DNA of 12,637 nt from Bacteroidota bacterium (GCA_023406915.1 JAEXTR010000187.1:1-12637), one strand, 5' to 3'. Shown: positions 1 through 7,533, counted from the stretch's first letter. The notes: generated by a model not told the origin, from the letters alone. Numbers and translations are program-made.

Positions 1-2
1 AT

Positions 3-809
3 ATCGAGGTTGCCACAAAGATCATCAAAGGGAACCCAAAGCTTACCGGAGCGTATGTGGCACATATCGGTATTGCACTTTTTATAATTGGTGTCATTGG
101 ATCTGCAGCTTACTCAACAGAAAAGGATATCGAACTGGTGAAGGGTGAATCAGTGTCTGTTTTTGAACGGAATCTGGAATACACAGGCTACCGCAATATC
201 CCTGGCACAAACAAGTTCGAGTTTCTGATTGATGTTGAGAAGGGCTCGTCCCAGCGTCAGGTTGCGCCTATCATCTATGGTGATAACTCAATGAAGGAGC
301 CGGATTATATTGTCGGCTGGACGAGTGATTTCTACATTTCGCCCATGGGTTTCAATCCCGATGCCGGCAGTTCCGGTGATGTAACCTTCACCCCCGGCAA
401 ATCCGTGTTTGCAAATGGATACAACCTCACTTACATGGAACTGATTTCACCTGATATGGGATCGATGCAGAGCGGATCAGGTTCGTTCGGCATTGTCATG
501 AAGGTTGAGAAAGACGGGATTACGGATACAGTCAACGCACTCCTGAAAATTGAAGGTGGGAATATAAAAACCGAACCAGTGAAGATGAAAAAGTTTCCTG
601 CTTCAGTCCAGTTGATTTCCGTACAGCCTGGTACCAGAGAAGCGATTGTAAATCTTTCAGACTATAACTCCGGAGGCGCTCCCAAGGAAGTGCTGCTGGT
701 AAAGGCAAGCATTAAACCGATGATCAGTCTGGTCTGGATTGGTGTAGGTGTGATGGTGTTTGGCTTTATAGTTTCCATGCTGAGGAGACTGAAAGAATCC
801 AGAAACTGA
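3..809 (+). CDS. ccmF: Cytochrome c maturation protein CcmF family, C-terminal part (5' truncated by window edge)
   Basis: The reading frame is open from the left edge, so the GTG at 57 is an internal Val codon, not a start. 268 residues are visible. They begin in a transmembrane helix (about residues 16-37) containing the motif GAYVAHIGIALFIIGV, which matches the CcmF helix whose His (here His21, codon 63-65) corresponds to the heme b ligand near position 491 of E. coli CcmF. The following STEKDIELVKGESV stretch is also CcmF-like. A long extracytoplasmic region follows, then a last helix (about residues 240-260, SLVWIGVGVMVFGF) and a basic tail ending in RRLKESRN. In this family the protein is the membrane heme lyase that attaches heme to apocytochrome c outside the cytoplasmic membrane. 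The extracytoplasmic region is longer than in E. coli. The catalytic WWD domain would lie upstream, out of view, so assignment rests on the C-terminal third; a CcsA-like label is the alternative. Confidence 0.85.
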   Translation: MEVATKIIKGNPKLTGAYVAHIGIALFIIGVIGSAAYSTEKDIELVKGESVSVFERNLEYTGYRNIPGTNKFEFLIDVEKGSSQRQVAPIIYGDNSMKEPDYIVGWTSDFYISPMGFNPDAGSSGDVTFTPGKSVFANGYNLTYMELISPDMGSMQSGSGSFGIVMKVEKDGITDTVNALLKIEGGNIKTEPVKMKKFPASVQLISVQPGTREAIVNLSDYNSGGAPKEVLLVKASIKPMISLVWIGVGVMVFGFIVSMLRRLKESRN

Positions 810-813
810 GAAG

Positions 814-850
814 AAAAGGCTGCCGTTCCTGATTGGATCGGCAGCTTTTC
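814..850 (+). terminator. Rho-independent terminator after ccmF
   Basis: GGCTGCCG (818-825) pairs with CGGCAGC (839-845), giving a 7-bp GC-rich stem with a 13-nt loop. An A-run before the stem and TTTT (846-849) after it extend the pairing, with one bulged G. The hairpin lies directly after the ccmF stop codon and separates it from rpiA. Confidence 0.8.
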
Positions 851-862
851 TGTTTCCGGGGG

Positions 863-891
863 TTCCATGCTAAACTTCATCTGATTATATT
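863..891 (+). promoter_or_regulatory. Candidate promoter for rpiA-icd (weak)
   Basis: A TATATT hexamer at 886-891 resembles a -10 box, and lies 17 bp downstream of a poor -35 match (TTCCAT, 863-868). It sits between the ccmF terminator and the rpiA start, where a promoter is expected. The hexamer match alone is weak, and the promoter consensus of this organism is unknown. Confidence 0.25.
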
Positions 892-924
892 AAGGGAGTT
901 ATTTATTTTTTCTATGATTATTCT

Positions 925-1677
925 ATGGACATAAACCATCTAAAGCAAATTGCCGCCGAGACCGCTGTGGGATACCTGCAAAGCGGTATGGTTGTCGGGC
1001 TTGGGACCGGCAGCACTGCCAGATTTGCCATATTGAAGATAGCTCAGCTGCTGCGGGACGGAGCACTGACTGATATTATCTGCATTCCAACCAGTAAGGA
1101 AACGGAAGAACTGGCTCAGTCATTAGGTATTCCCCTTACCACTCTAAAAGAGCACCCCGACATCGATATTACCATTGACGGCGCTGATGAAGTCAGTGCT
1201 GACCTTGATCTTATCAAAGGTGGTGGTGGAGCATTGCTGAGGGAGAAAATTGTTGCCCAGGCAAGCATGCGGAACATCATCATAACCGATGCCGGAAAGC
1301 TATCAGAGAAACTGGGTGAAAAATGGTGTATCCCGATTGAGGTAATACCATTCGCACTTGAGCCTGAAAAACGGTTTCTTGAGAGTATTGGAGCCACTGT
1401 CTCTACCAGATCATCACAAGACGGCTCCAACTTTATCACTGATGAGCACAATCTTATCCTGGATGCCCGATTCGGAGTTTTACAGGACCCGGCATCGCTG
1501 TCTGTCATGCTGAATGAGCGTGCCGGCATTGTGGAGCATGGACTTTTTCTGGGCATTGCCACAGAAGTGATTGCAGCCTTCCCTGGAGAAGTTGTCGCTT
1601 TCCAAAAGGGAAGTGGGCGCGAAATGTATCTTAGTAAATTGAATTCAGTGAAAGATGAGCAACAGGAAACCTGCTGA
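925..1677 (+). CDS. rpiA: Ribose-5-phosphate isomerase A
   Basis: This 250-residue cytosolic enzyme interconverts ribose 5-phosphate and ribulose 5-phosphate in the non-oxidative pentose phosphate pathway. Family motifs are intact: the phosphate-binding GLGTGSTA (residues 25-32), IPTSKETEELA (54-64), and the active-site segment DITIDGADEV followed by LIKGGGGALLREK. By comparison with E. coli RpiA the catalytic residues are Asp85, Asp88, Lys98 and Glu107, all present. Length is slightly above the usual 220-235 because of a short polar tail (SVKDEQQETC). The ATG at 925 is chosen because the N-terminal helix MDINHLKQIAAE begins there. The best SD-like match, GGGAG at 894-898, is too far upstream (26 nt). 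An ATG at 914 opens only a six-codon ORF that ends at 934. icd follows after 34 bp, so co-transcription is likely. Confidence 0.95.
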   Translation: MDINHLKQIAAETAVGYLQSGMVVGLGTGSTARFAILKIAQLLRDGALTDIICIPTSKETEELAQSLGIPLTTLKEHPDIDITIDGADEVSADLDLIKGGGGALLREKIVAQASMRNIIITDAGKLSEKLGEKWCIPIEVIPFALEPEKRFLESIGATVSTRSSQDGSNFITDEHNLILDARFGVLQDPASLSVMLNERAGIVEHGLFLGIATEVIAAFPGEVVAFQKGSGREMYLSKLNSVKDEQQETC

Positions 1678-1699
1678 ACTGAACACCTTATAAATAAAA

Positions 1700-1704
1700 A
1701 AGGA
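1700..1704 (+). promoter_or_regulatory. Shine-Dalgarno site of icd
   Basis: AAGGA ends 7 nt before the ATG at 1712, inside the 34-bp rpiA-icd spacer. It fixes the icd start and shows that SD-directed initiation is used in this genome. Confidence 0.7.
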
Positions 1705-1711
1705 ACAACGT

Positions 1712-3112
1712 ATGATACCAGTAGTTTTGATTAAAGGTGACGGAATCGGACCCGAAATTTCGCAGGCGATTGTTGATATCTTTGCCGCTGCCAGAATCCC
1801 AATCACCTGGATTGAAAAGCAGGCTGGCATTAACACAATCGAATATGCACCTAATGGGCTTCCTGTTGAAACGATGCAGGCAGTGAAGCAGTACGGTATT
1901 GCTCTGAAGGGTCCCACCACCACACCAGTCGGGTCGGGACATAAATCAGTAAACGTCACTCTGCGTAAGGCATTTGAACTGTTTGCGAATGTACGTCCGT
2001 GCAAAAGTTTGCCGGGTGTCAAGACCCGTTTCGAATTTGTGGATCTGGTCATTGTGCGTGAGAATATCGAAGATACATACGGAGGTATTGAGCACAAGCA
2101 GACATCGGATGTGGCACAGGGGTTAAAACTTATCACCCGTCCTGGCTCAATCCGTATTGCAAAATATGCATTCGAAATGGCACGCCGCACCGGCAGGAAA
2201 CGGGTCACTGCGGCACATAAGGCAAACATCCATAAACTTACCGATGGATTATTCCTTGAGTGTTTTCAGGAAGTTGCCGCAGAGTATCCGGAAATCAAGT
2301 CTGATGATATTATTGTGGACAACCTTTGTATGCAGTTGGTATCCAATCCGGAGAAGTTTGATGTTATCTGCCTTCCCAACCTTATGGGGGATATCGTTAG
2401 CGATCTGAGTGCAGGACTGATCGGTGGACTCGGGGTTGCACCGGGCGGTAACATAGGTGAGAATTGTGCGATTTTTGAATCAGTACACGGATCGGCTCCT
2501 GACATTGCAGGTAAGGGCATCGCGAATCCGACCGCCCTGCTGTTGTCATCCGTGCAGATGCTTCGTCACCTGGGTTTGAAGCAGTATGCTTCGTCAATTG
2601 AGGAAGCACTTATCCAGACGATGAAGGACGGTGTGAAGACTGGCGACCTTGGCGGAAAGGCAACAACAAAGGAGTTTACCGAAGCGGTTATTGAGCGGCT
2701 TCCTGCAGAGATTACCACCCTGAACGAATCACCGCAGTCGTTTTCTTTCTCCATGGGTGACGTACCGATACGGAAGCCATTGAAGGCAGAATGGATCGGG
2801 GCTGACGTATTTGTAGAGCACAGTGACGGACTGCCAAAGGTACCTGAAAAGGTGGGACACTTACGGCTTAAGATGATCAGCAACCGCGGCACCAAGGTAT
2901 ATCCGGGTGAAATGCCAGACATCTATCTTGTTGACCACCATCGTTGCCGGTATTACTCGGTCAACGATCAGGGCGAAGAGCTCTACATCATCGATGATGA
3001 TATTCTGGAACTGCTGCGTGAGCTGCGGCGCAGGGACATCAAATGGATGCACATTGAAAAATTGCAGCGGTTTGATGGTAAGGAAGGATATAGCAAGGCA
3101 CAGGGAGAATAA
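1712..3112 (+). CDS. icd: Isocitrate dehydrogenase, Thermus-like long form, probably NAD-dependent
   Basis: This 466-residue enzyme oxidatively decarboxylates isocitrate to 2-oxoglutarate in the TCA cycle. Substrate-binding motifs are intact: KSVNVTLRKAFELFANVRP (Ser79, Asn81, Arg85, Arg95) and VRENIEDTYGG (Arg116, Tyr123). So are Lys170 in AAHKANIHK and the metal-binding aspartates Asp203, Asp227 and Asp231 (VDN, GDIVSD). The SxNVxLR pattern separates it from isopropylmalate dehydrogenase. After the catalytic core (to about residue 330) comes a C-terminal extension, recognisable from LRLKMISNRGTKVYPG (384-399) to KEGYSKAQGE, that matches the extension of Thermus thermophilus isocitrate dehydrogenase. 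At the cofactor site the sequence is HGSAPDIAGKG: Asp264-Ile265 replace the Lys-Tyr pair of NADP enzymes, which predicts NAD+ preference (inference). Homoisocitrate or tartrate dehydrogenase are less likely alternatives. It probably shares a transcript with rpiA. Confidence 0.93.
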   Translation: MIPVVLIKGDGIGPEISQAIVDIFAAARIPITWIEKQAGINTIEYAPNGLPVETMQAVKQYGIALKGPTTTPVGSGHKSVNVTLRKAFELFANVRPCKSLPGVKTRFEFVDLVIVRENIEDTYGGIEHKQTSDVAQGLKLITRPGSIRIAKYAFEMARRTGRKRVTAAHKANIHKLTDGLFLECFQEVAAEYPEIKSDDIIVDNLCMQLVSNPEKFDVICLPNLMGDIVSDLSAGLIGGLGVAPGGNIGENCAIFESVHGSAPDIAGKGIANPTALLLSSVQMLRHLGLKQYASSIEEALIQTMKDGVKTGDLGGKATTKEFTEAVIERLPAEITTLNESPQSFSFSMGDVPIRKPLKAEWIGADVFVEHSDGLPKVPEKVGHLRLKMISNRGTKVYPGEMPDIYLVDHHRCRYYSVNDQGEELYIIDDDILELLRELRRRDIKWMHIEKLQRFDGKEGYSKAQGE

Positions 3113-3140
3113 TTGCGTGCTTTACTCTTTTTCCCATAAT
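3113..3140 (+). promoter_or_regulatory. Candidate promoter for the LuxR-type regulator
   Basis: TTGCGT (3113-3118) and CATAAT (3135-3140) are spaced by 16 bp in the 42-bp gap between icd and the regulator. The -10 box matches the sigma-70 consensus at five of six positions and the -35 box at three of six. No terminator hairpin is visible in the gap, so read-through from icd is also possible. Confidence 0.3.
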
Positions 3141-3154
3141 ACGGATCTATTATT

Positions 3155-3799
3155 ATGATGAAGACCATCCGCATAATTCTTGCAGAAGATCAAATCATGG
3201 TGCGGGAATCATTCCGCATTGCACTGGAAAAATCACCCCATCTAAAAATTGTAGGTGAAGTGGAAGATGGGAAAGACCTCATTAAACTGTGGAAGAAGCT
3301 GAAACCTGATTTGCTGGTTGTGGATAATCAACTCATCCAGATGGACGGCATTGAGGCTATCAAGACTATCAGAAAGTCTGATGGTGCTGTGAAGATCATC
3401 ATGATCACGGCTTTCAGCAGCGCTGATCTGATCAGGGAGGCACTGAGTCTGCATGTGAATGGATTTCTGCTGAAGCTGACGAACTACACTGCATTCCTGG
3501 GTGCGCTGGAGGCAGTGATGAAAGGGGTGACCGTCTTTTCACCCGAACTGGTATTCATGCTTACCAATGGTGATGCTGTACCGTATCCTGACCATGCCAC
3601 AAAAGAAATTTTAAGCATCCGGGAAATCAGTATCCTGTGGGCTTATGCACATGGGAAAACCAGCAAGGATATTGCGGAAGAGTTAAAGTTAAGCCTGAAT
3701 ACCATTTATAACCATAAAAAGAAAATCTTCCGCAAACTCGGACTCACCAAGGCAACAGAACTGCATCAGGCTGCTGTCAACCTCGGTATTATTCCGTAA
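3155..3799 (+). CDS. NarL/FixJ-type response regulator (receiver + LuxR HTH), orphan
   Basis: This 214-residue protein has a receiver domain (about residues 4-122) and a LuxR-type helix-turn-helix (about 150-212), so it should bind DNA when phosphorylated. Receiver residues are present: acidic pocket Glu11-Asp12, phospho-acceptor Asp57 (LLVVDNQL), Thr85 (MITAF) and Lys107 (FLLKL). The usual Met-Pro after the phospho-acceptor is replaced by Leu-Ile, so that loop differs from canonical members. The HTH shows LSIREISIL, SKDIAEELKLSLNTIYNHKKKI and RKLGL, a good family match. No histidine kinase is adjacent on this strand, and the kinase at 6405-7472 belongs to its own operon with a LytTR regulator, so this is an orphan here. 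The start may be ATG 3155 or ATG 3158. There is no clear SD. The 3' end overlaps the convergent peptidase gene by 11 bp. Targets cannot be predicted. Confidence 0.9.
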   Translation: MMKTIRIILAEDQIMVRESFRIALEKSPHLKIVGEVEDGKDLIKLWKKLKPDLLVVDNQLIQMDGIEAIKTIRKSDGAVKIIMITAFSSADLIREALSLHVNGFLLKLTNYTAFLGALEAVMKGVTVFSPELVFMLTNGDAVPYPDHATKEILSIREISILWAYAHGKTSKDIAEELKLSLNTIYNHKKKIFRKLGLTKATELHQAAVNLGIIP

Positions 3800-5660
3800 T
3801 CATACTGGTAAGGTAGGACTCCAGCAGCGTGATGAACTCCCGTTCCTTTTGCAGGGAAAAGGAGCGTCCCTCCTCCTGTTGCAGGAAGAGCTCAACAGGA
3901 ATAGTTTTCAACCCTAACTCAGATGTAAGATAATTAATATCAGCAACCGGAGTAAATAGGTCTTTCCCACCGTAGGCAATTAGTATCGGCTTCCGGATAT
4001 CCTGAATTCTGTACAGAGGTGATGCGTGCTGAACGATGTCTTTATCCTGTTCTGGGTGTCCGACCATTTCAAAGATCATGGAACTGAAGCGCCCCGCTCC
4101 ATAGTTACGGATCAGGTTCAGATAGGTAAACAGATTCAGGAACCCTGAATGAGAAATGCCAGCCGCAAATAGTTCCGGATAATTTGCAAGGGAGATAAGC
4201 GCAGCATACCCACCGAACGAACGACCAAAGACCACAGTTCTTGATGAATCAGCAATCCCCTTTTTCACAAGTGAGCGCACTCCAAAGGCGATATCTTCAG
4301 GAATCACTGTACCCCATCCTTTAAATCCTGCCTTCCAGAAGTTCTTTCCGTAGCCGGTTGAGCCACGGTAGTTGAGGCGCAACACCGCAAACCCACGGTT
4401 GGCGAATAACTGGACTTCGGGCTGGTAACCAAAATTATCGCGCGCCCAGGGACCATCATGAACCATCACCAAAAGAGGAAGATTCTTTCGATCTGTGTTG
4501 GCGGGGTATGTCAGGTAACCGTGTACCATCGCACCGTTTCCGGTTGGGAAGGTAAACTCCTCAGTTTCCCCCATCTGATCAGGATTCAGCACTGACTGGG
4601 AGAACTCGAGCATAGAGAGCTTGTTACTGCTGCGTCGATAAATATAAAAGGCTGGCGGGGTTTTGCCAGAAGCATACTGGAGAAGAAAGACTTCTTCGTT
4701 CTTGTCAGAATCAATGATTGTGATTTCGCCGTTTTTCAACTGCTCCTTCACTTTTACCATCATGGTTTCAAAACCTTTATCAGCGAACTGATATTCCCGC
4801 ATAAATCCTGAATAGGAAGCCCCTGTGATTTTCCGTTTCAGATACGATGCCATCACATTGGTTACATCCACATTGGCGTGCGAAAAAAGAGTCTTCACTT
4901 CTTTTCTCACTTTAGGATCATAAAGCACAACAGCTGCCTTATCCCTGCCTGTATTTGATGCAGCAATGATTCGGCTGTTATCGAAATCAAACATTATCGG
5001 CTGAAACATATCGGTGAAGGGGAGTGTTACCAGCAGAGTGAATTCATCCTTTTCAGCAGCGCGGTACATTACGGCATTATTACTGCCATCTGAGGCAACT
5101 GCAACACGGACTGCCCCCTTATGATCTGCGATCCAGTCAATGATGCTGCCATTGTTTTCGCCCACCGTTTCAGTGGTGCCAGTATACAAATTGATGCGGA
5201 GAGCATTGAAGGTTTCGCCGCCTGCCGGATCATAGGCAGCGATAATAAGGGAATCGCTTAACGGCAGACCATCCACCAGCCGTGCGTTACCACCGGGGGG
5301 AGTGAGGAAGCTAAGCCAGCCGCCTGATCTGCCAGCGGCAGTGAGTCGTGGTGACAGTCCCCTGCCAGTATCAGCAGAAAAGACGAGCACGGAATCATTC
5401 ACCCATGAGTAATCCTGCACGGGGAGAGAGTCGTTTCTGGAAACCCGGTACACCGTACCTGTACCGATGTTCTGGGTATAGAGGTTTACCACCCCTTCCC
5501 GTGATCTCAGGAAGGAGATATAGTTTCCATCAGGGCTTAATTTGATGACAGTCTGTTCAGGCAGGACGTAAAAATCCTTCACTGGGATTTTGGGAACCTC
5601 GGGCGTTGAACAGGAGAGAAAGAAGAGTGACGCGAGGAGAAACTGGAGGTATTTCGTCAT
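3789..5660 (-). CDS. S9-family (prolyl oligopeptidase/acylaminoacyl-peptidase-like) lipoprotein with catalytic His replaced
   Basis: The protein has 623 residues from the ATG at 5660. The frame stays open upstream to 5726, but only the start at 5660 gives a lipoprotein signal: MTKYLQFLLASLFFLSC, lipidated Cys17, with Phe at -3. It is therefore predicted to be membrane-anchored outside the cytoplasm. Residues about 30-360 look like a beta-propeller (repeats such as IKLSPDGNYISFLRS). Residues about 370-623 are an alpha/beta hydrolase with VHDGPWARDNFGYQPEVQ, LNYRGSTGYGKNFW, nucleophile elbow FGRSFGGY (Ser481) and YGGKDLFTPV (Asp567). The position normally occupied by the catalytic His in the EGHGF motif reads EEGRSF, so Arg599 stands in its place (codon 3864-3866, CGC). 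The family trims peptides, but this member may be inactive, or the Arg could be a sequencing error. It is third in an operon, 1 nt after the LytTR regulator stop, so translation is probably coupled. Confidence 0.9.
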   Translation of the reverse strand: MTKYLQFLLASLFFLSCSTPEVPKIPVKDFYVLPEQTVIKLSPDGNYISFLRSREGVVNLYTQNIGTGTVYRVSRNDSLPVQDYSWVNDSVLVFSADTGRGLSPRLTAAGRSGGWLSFLTPPGGNARLVDGLPLSDSLIIAAYDPAGGETFNALRINLYTGTTETVGENNGSIIDWIADHKGAVRVAVASDGSNNAVMYRAAEKDEFTLLVTLPFTDMFQPIMFDFDNSRIIAASNTGRDKAAVVLYDPKVRKEVKTLFSHANVDVTNVMASYLKRKITGASYSGFMREYQFADKGFETMMVKVKEQLKNGEITIIDSDKNEEVFLLQYASGKTPPAFYIYRRSSNKLSMLEFSQSVLNPDQMGETEEFTFPTGNGAMVHGYLTYPANTDRKNLPLLVMVHDGPWARDNFGYQPEVQLFANRGFAVLRLNYRGSTGYGKNFWKAGFKGWGTVIPEDIAFGVRSLVKKGIADSSRTVVFGRSFGGYAALISLANYPELFAAGISHSGFLNLFTYLNLIRNYGAGRFSSMIFEMVGHPEQDKDIVQHASPLYRIQDIRKPILIAYGGKDLFTPVADINYLTSELGLKTIPVELFLQQEEGRSFSLQKEREFITLLESYLTSMITE

Positions 5661-5661
5661 C

Positions 5662-6408
5662 TTACAGACTGAGCATTTCTTTGAACTTGATCGATTGTCT
5701 CCTCGATACTTCAACTTTTTGTCCATCTTTCATTTTTACCAATAAACCACCATTCAGCCATGGCTCAATGTTTTCAATCCACTTCAGATTGATGATAAAC
5801 TTCCGGTTTGCGCGGAAGAAGGTTCTTTTATCCAGCCGTTCATCCAGATAATTCAGCGTGCGCAGGATCAATGGTTTATACTCATTAAAGAAAAGCCTGA
5901 CGTAGTTACCTTCGGATTCAAATACCCGTACATCAGAGAGGCGCACAAACCAGCAGCGGTCACCATCCTTCACAAAGACCTGATCATCTGCGGACAGAAT
6001 GACAGGGCGGGCACCGGAGATGTGCTGCATTGGATCACTGGCGGGGTACTCGGGGATGGATTTTCTTCCGGTAACCTTTTTAATGGCTTCTTCTAGTCGC
6101 TTTGGTTCGATCGGTTTCAGAAGGTAGTCAAGAGCGTTAAACTCAAAAGCCTTCAGCGCAAATTCGTCATACGCAGTGGTGAAGATAACGAAGGGGACGC
6201 TGTCCAGTTCATCAAGCAGATCGAATCCGGTTTTTTCCGGCATCTGGATATCAAGGAAAATCAGATCGGGATGCAGTTGTTCAATTTTTTCCTTTGCATC
6301 ATCCGCGTTCACGGCTTCGCCCAGCAGTTCAATATCCTTGAACGGTTGGAGCAGCCGTTTCAGCTCAGTTCTTGCGAGACGCTCATCATCAATAATCAGA
6401 GCCTTCAT
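5662..6408 (-). CDS. LytTR-family response regulator
   Basis: This 248-residue cytosolic regulator has a receiver domain (about 1-115) and a LytTR DNA-binding domain (about 143-245). Receiver residues are complete: Asp7-Asp8, phospho-acceptor Asp53 in IFLDIQMPEKTG, Thr77-Thr78 and Lys98 in DYLLKPIEP. The LytTR part shows DVRVFESEGNYVRLFF, FFRANRKFIINLKWI and VEVSRRQSIKFKEML, typical of AlgR/AgrA/LytR-like binding domains that recognise paired direct repeats. It overlaps the upstream kinase by 4 nt (ATGA) and is preceded by a near-perfect SD inside the kinase gene, which makes it the cognate partner. Its stop is 1 nt from the ATG of the S9 lipoprotein. LytTR regulators often control their own operon or nearby envelope genes; which genes it controls here is not visible. 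Confidence 0.94.
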   Translation of the reverse strand: MKALIIDDERLARTELKRLLQPFKDIELLGEAVNADDAKEKIEQLHPDLIFLDIQMPEKTGFDLLDELDSVPFVIFTTAYDEFALKAFEFNALDYLLKPIEPKRLEEAIKKVTGRKSIPEYPASDPMQHISGARPVILSADDQVFVKDGDRCWFVRLSDVRVFESEGNYVRLFFNEYKPLILRTLNYLDERLDKRTFFRANRKFIINLKWIENIEPWLNGGLLVKMKDGQKVEVSRRQSIKFKEMLSL

Positions 6409-7472
6409 AATACACCTCCGGCAGGCAGCGTGATATCCGCCCTCACGAAATTGTTATCAGTATTGTTGATTGAAAAAGTTGCCTTATCACCATACAGCAG
6501 GTGGAGCCGCTGTTTGGTGTTTGCGATTCCGTTACCCTTGGTTTGCAGGTACTCATCGCGGTCGAAGTTGCCGCTGTTCAGAATGGAAATGACCAGCATA
6601 TCATTTTTTCGTGCCACGCGGACAATGATCTCACCGCCGGCAGCAATTTTTGAAATTCCGTGTTTGATACCGTTTTCAACTAGTGTCTGAATCATCATCG
6701 GGGGGATTGCATTGTTTTTTGCAACCGGATCAACATCAATTTCAAATTGGAGACGCTCTTCGTACCTGATTTTTTCGAGCGAGAGGTAATCCACCACGGT
6801 TCTGATTTCATCTTCCAATGGTACAGTTTCCGTACGGTCGGCATTGAGGGAGTAGCGGAAGATGTTTGATAATTGTGTGATCGCCGATTGTGACTTTCCC
6901 GGATCTTCAGCCACGAGAGCACGGATACTGTTCAGTGCATTAAACATAAAATGGGGGTTGAGCTGGGACTTCAGGGTTTTCAGTTCAAAATCCTTTACCG
7001 CAGCTTCCCACACTAGGCGCTCGATTTCAGTTTTTTCGTAACTCTTAAAATAATGAAGCGTAAAATAAATGGATGACCAGAGTAGGACGGTCAGGAACAC
7101 ATTAACAAATTCAAACAAAGGGACAAGAATAGCCGGCTGAATCCTGCTTTCATAACCAAGGTAGACGCGGACTCCATGCGCAACTGCCATCATCAGCATT
7201 GCAATGATAACATTTGCAATGGTTACCCTGCTGATCAGCTTGCCGAGCTTGAGCTGCAGCCAGTGACGGTGCTGGATATAGGTTTTAAACAGGTGAGTGT
7301 AGACTAACCCCTGAATCCCGAGGAGCGTGATATAGGCAATCTGCGGCTGTGTTGCCTGATTCATACTGATAAGGGCGAGGATATTGATGAAGGTGAAGAC
7401 GCCCCAGCCGATGAGCTGGCTGACCCAGTAAATCAGTGTGATGCGCGGGTGAAGGAGAAAGCTTTTTCGCAT
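6405..7472 (-). CDS. LytS/YehU-type sensor histidine kinase (four-helix membrane form)
   Basis: The protein has 355 residues. The N-terminal part has about four hydrophobic helices (roughly 12-34, 44-64, 80-104 and 116-140) and a short linker ending in a coiled segment (144-168). The kinase core follows: the phospho-acceptor region LKSQLNPHFMFNALNSI with His174, characteristic of the His_kinase family PF06580, then the ATPase domain with N-box LVENGIKHG (Asn267) and G-box TKGNGIANTKQRL (Gly313-Gly315). There is no separate extracellular sensor domain, so the ligand would have to be sensed in or near the membrane. It is the first gene of the operon, overlapping the LytTR regulator by 4 nt. No clear SD precedes the ATG at 7472. 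This architecture is common in Bacteroidota paired with LytTR regulators; the signal is unknown. Confidence 0.93.
   Translation of the reverse strand: MRKSFLLHPRITLIYWVSQLIGWGVFTFINILALISMNQATQPQIAYITLLGIQGLVYTHLFKTYIQHRHWLQLKLGKLISRVTIANVIIAMLMMAVAHGVRVYLGYESRIQPAILVPLFEFVNVFLTVLLWSSIYFTLHYFKSYEKTEIERLVWEAAVKDFELKTLKSQLNPHFMFNALNSIRALVAEDPGKSQSAITQLSNIFRYSLNADRTETVPLEDEIRTVVDYLSLEKIRYEERLQFEIDVDPVAKNNAIPPMMIQTLVENGIKHGISKIAAGGEIIVRVARKNDMLVISILNSGNFDRDEYLQTKGNGIANTKQRLHLLYGDKATFSINNTDNNFVRADITLPAGGVL
6413..6419 (-). promoter_or_regulatory. Strong Shine-Dalgarno site of the LytTR regulator
   Basis: On the minus strand GGAGGTG lies 4 nt upstream of ATTATG, about 7 nt before the ATG at 6408-6406. 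It is a nearly full anti-SD match embedded in the last codons of the kinase gene, and it supports the 4-nt overlapping start. Confidence 0.75.
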
Positions 7473-7533
7473 AATGCCGGAATTAATCAGAAAAAAATGA
7501 ATGCTTTAAAATAGTGCAGAGTGGGGAGGTATG

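Noticed and set aside
57..59. GTG at 57 as the start of the first gene
   Set aside because: The frame is open to the window edge, and the upstream codons continue the CcmF transmembrane helix, so the Val is internal.
914..934. Six-codon ORF overlapping the rpiA start (possible leader peptide)
   Set aside because: It encodes MIILWT, with no repeat of regulatory codons, no attenuator hairpin and an SD-like site at poor distance. It is most likely chance.
1116..1562. 148-codon ORF antisense to rpiA
   Set aside because: It is a shadow of a gene whose motifs are fully conserved, and its translation shows no recognisable domain.
5661..5726. Upstream extension of the S9 peptidase to ATG 5726
   Set aside because: It would put 22 charged residues before a clear lipoprotein signal peptide and overlap the LytTR gene. 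The start at 5660 gives signal, lipobox and operon spacing together.
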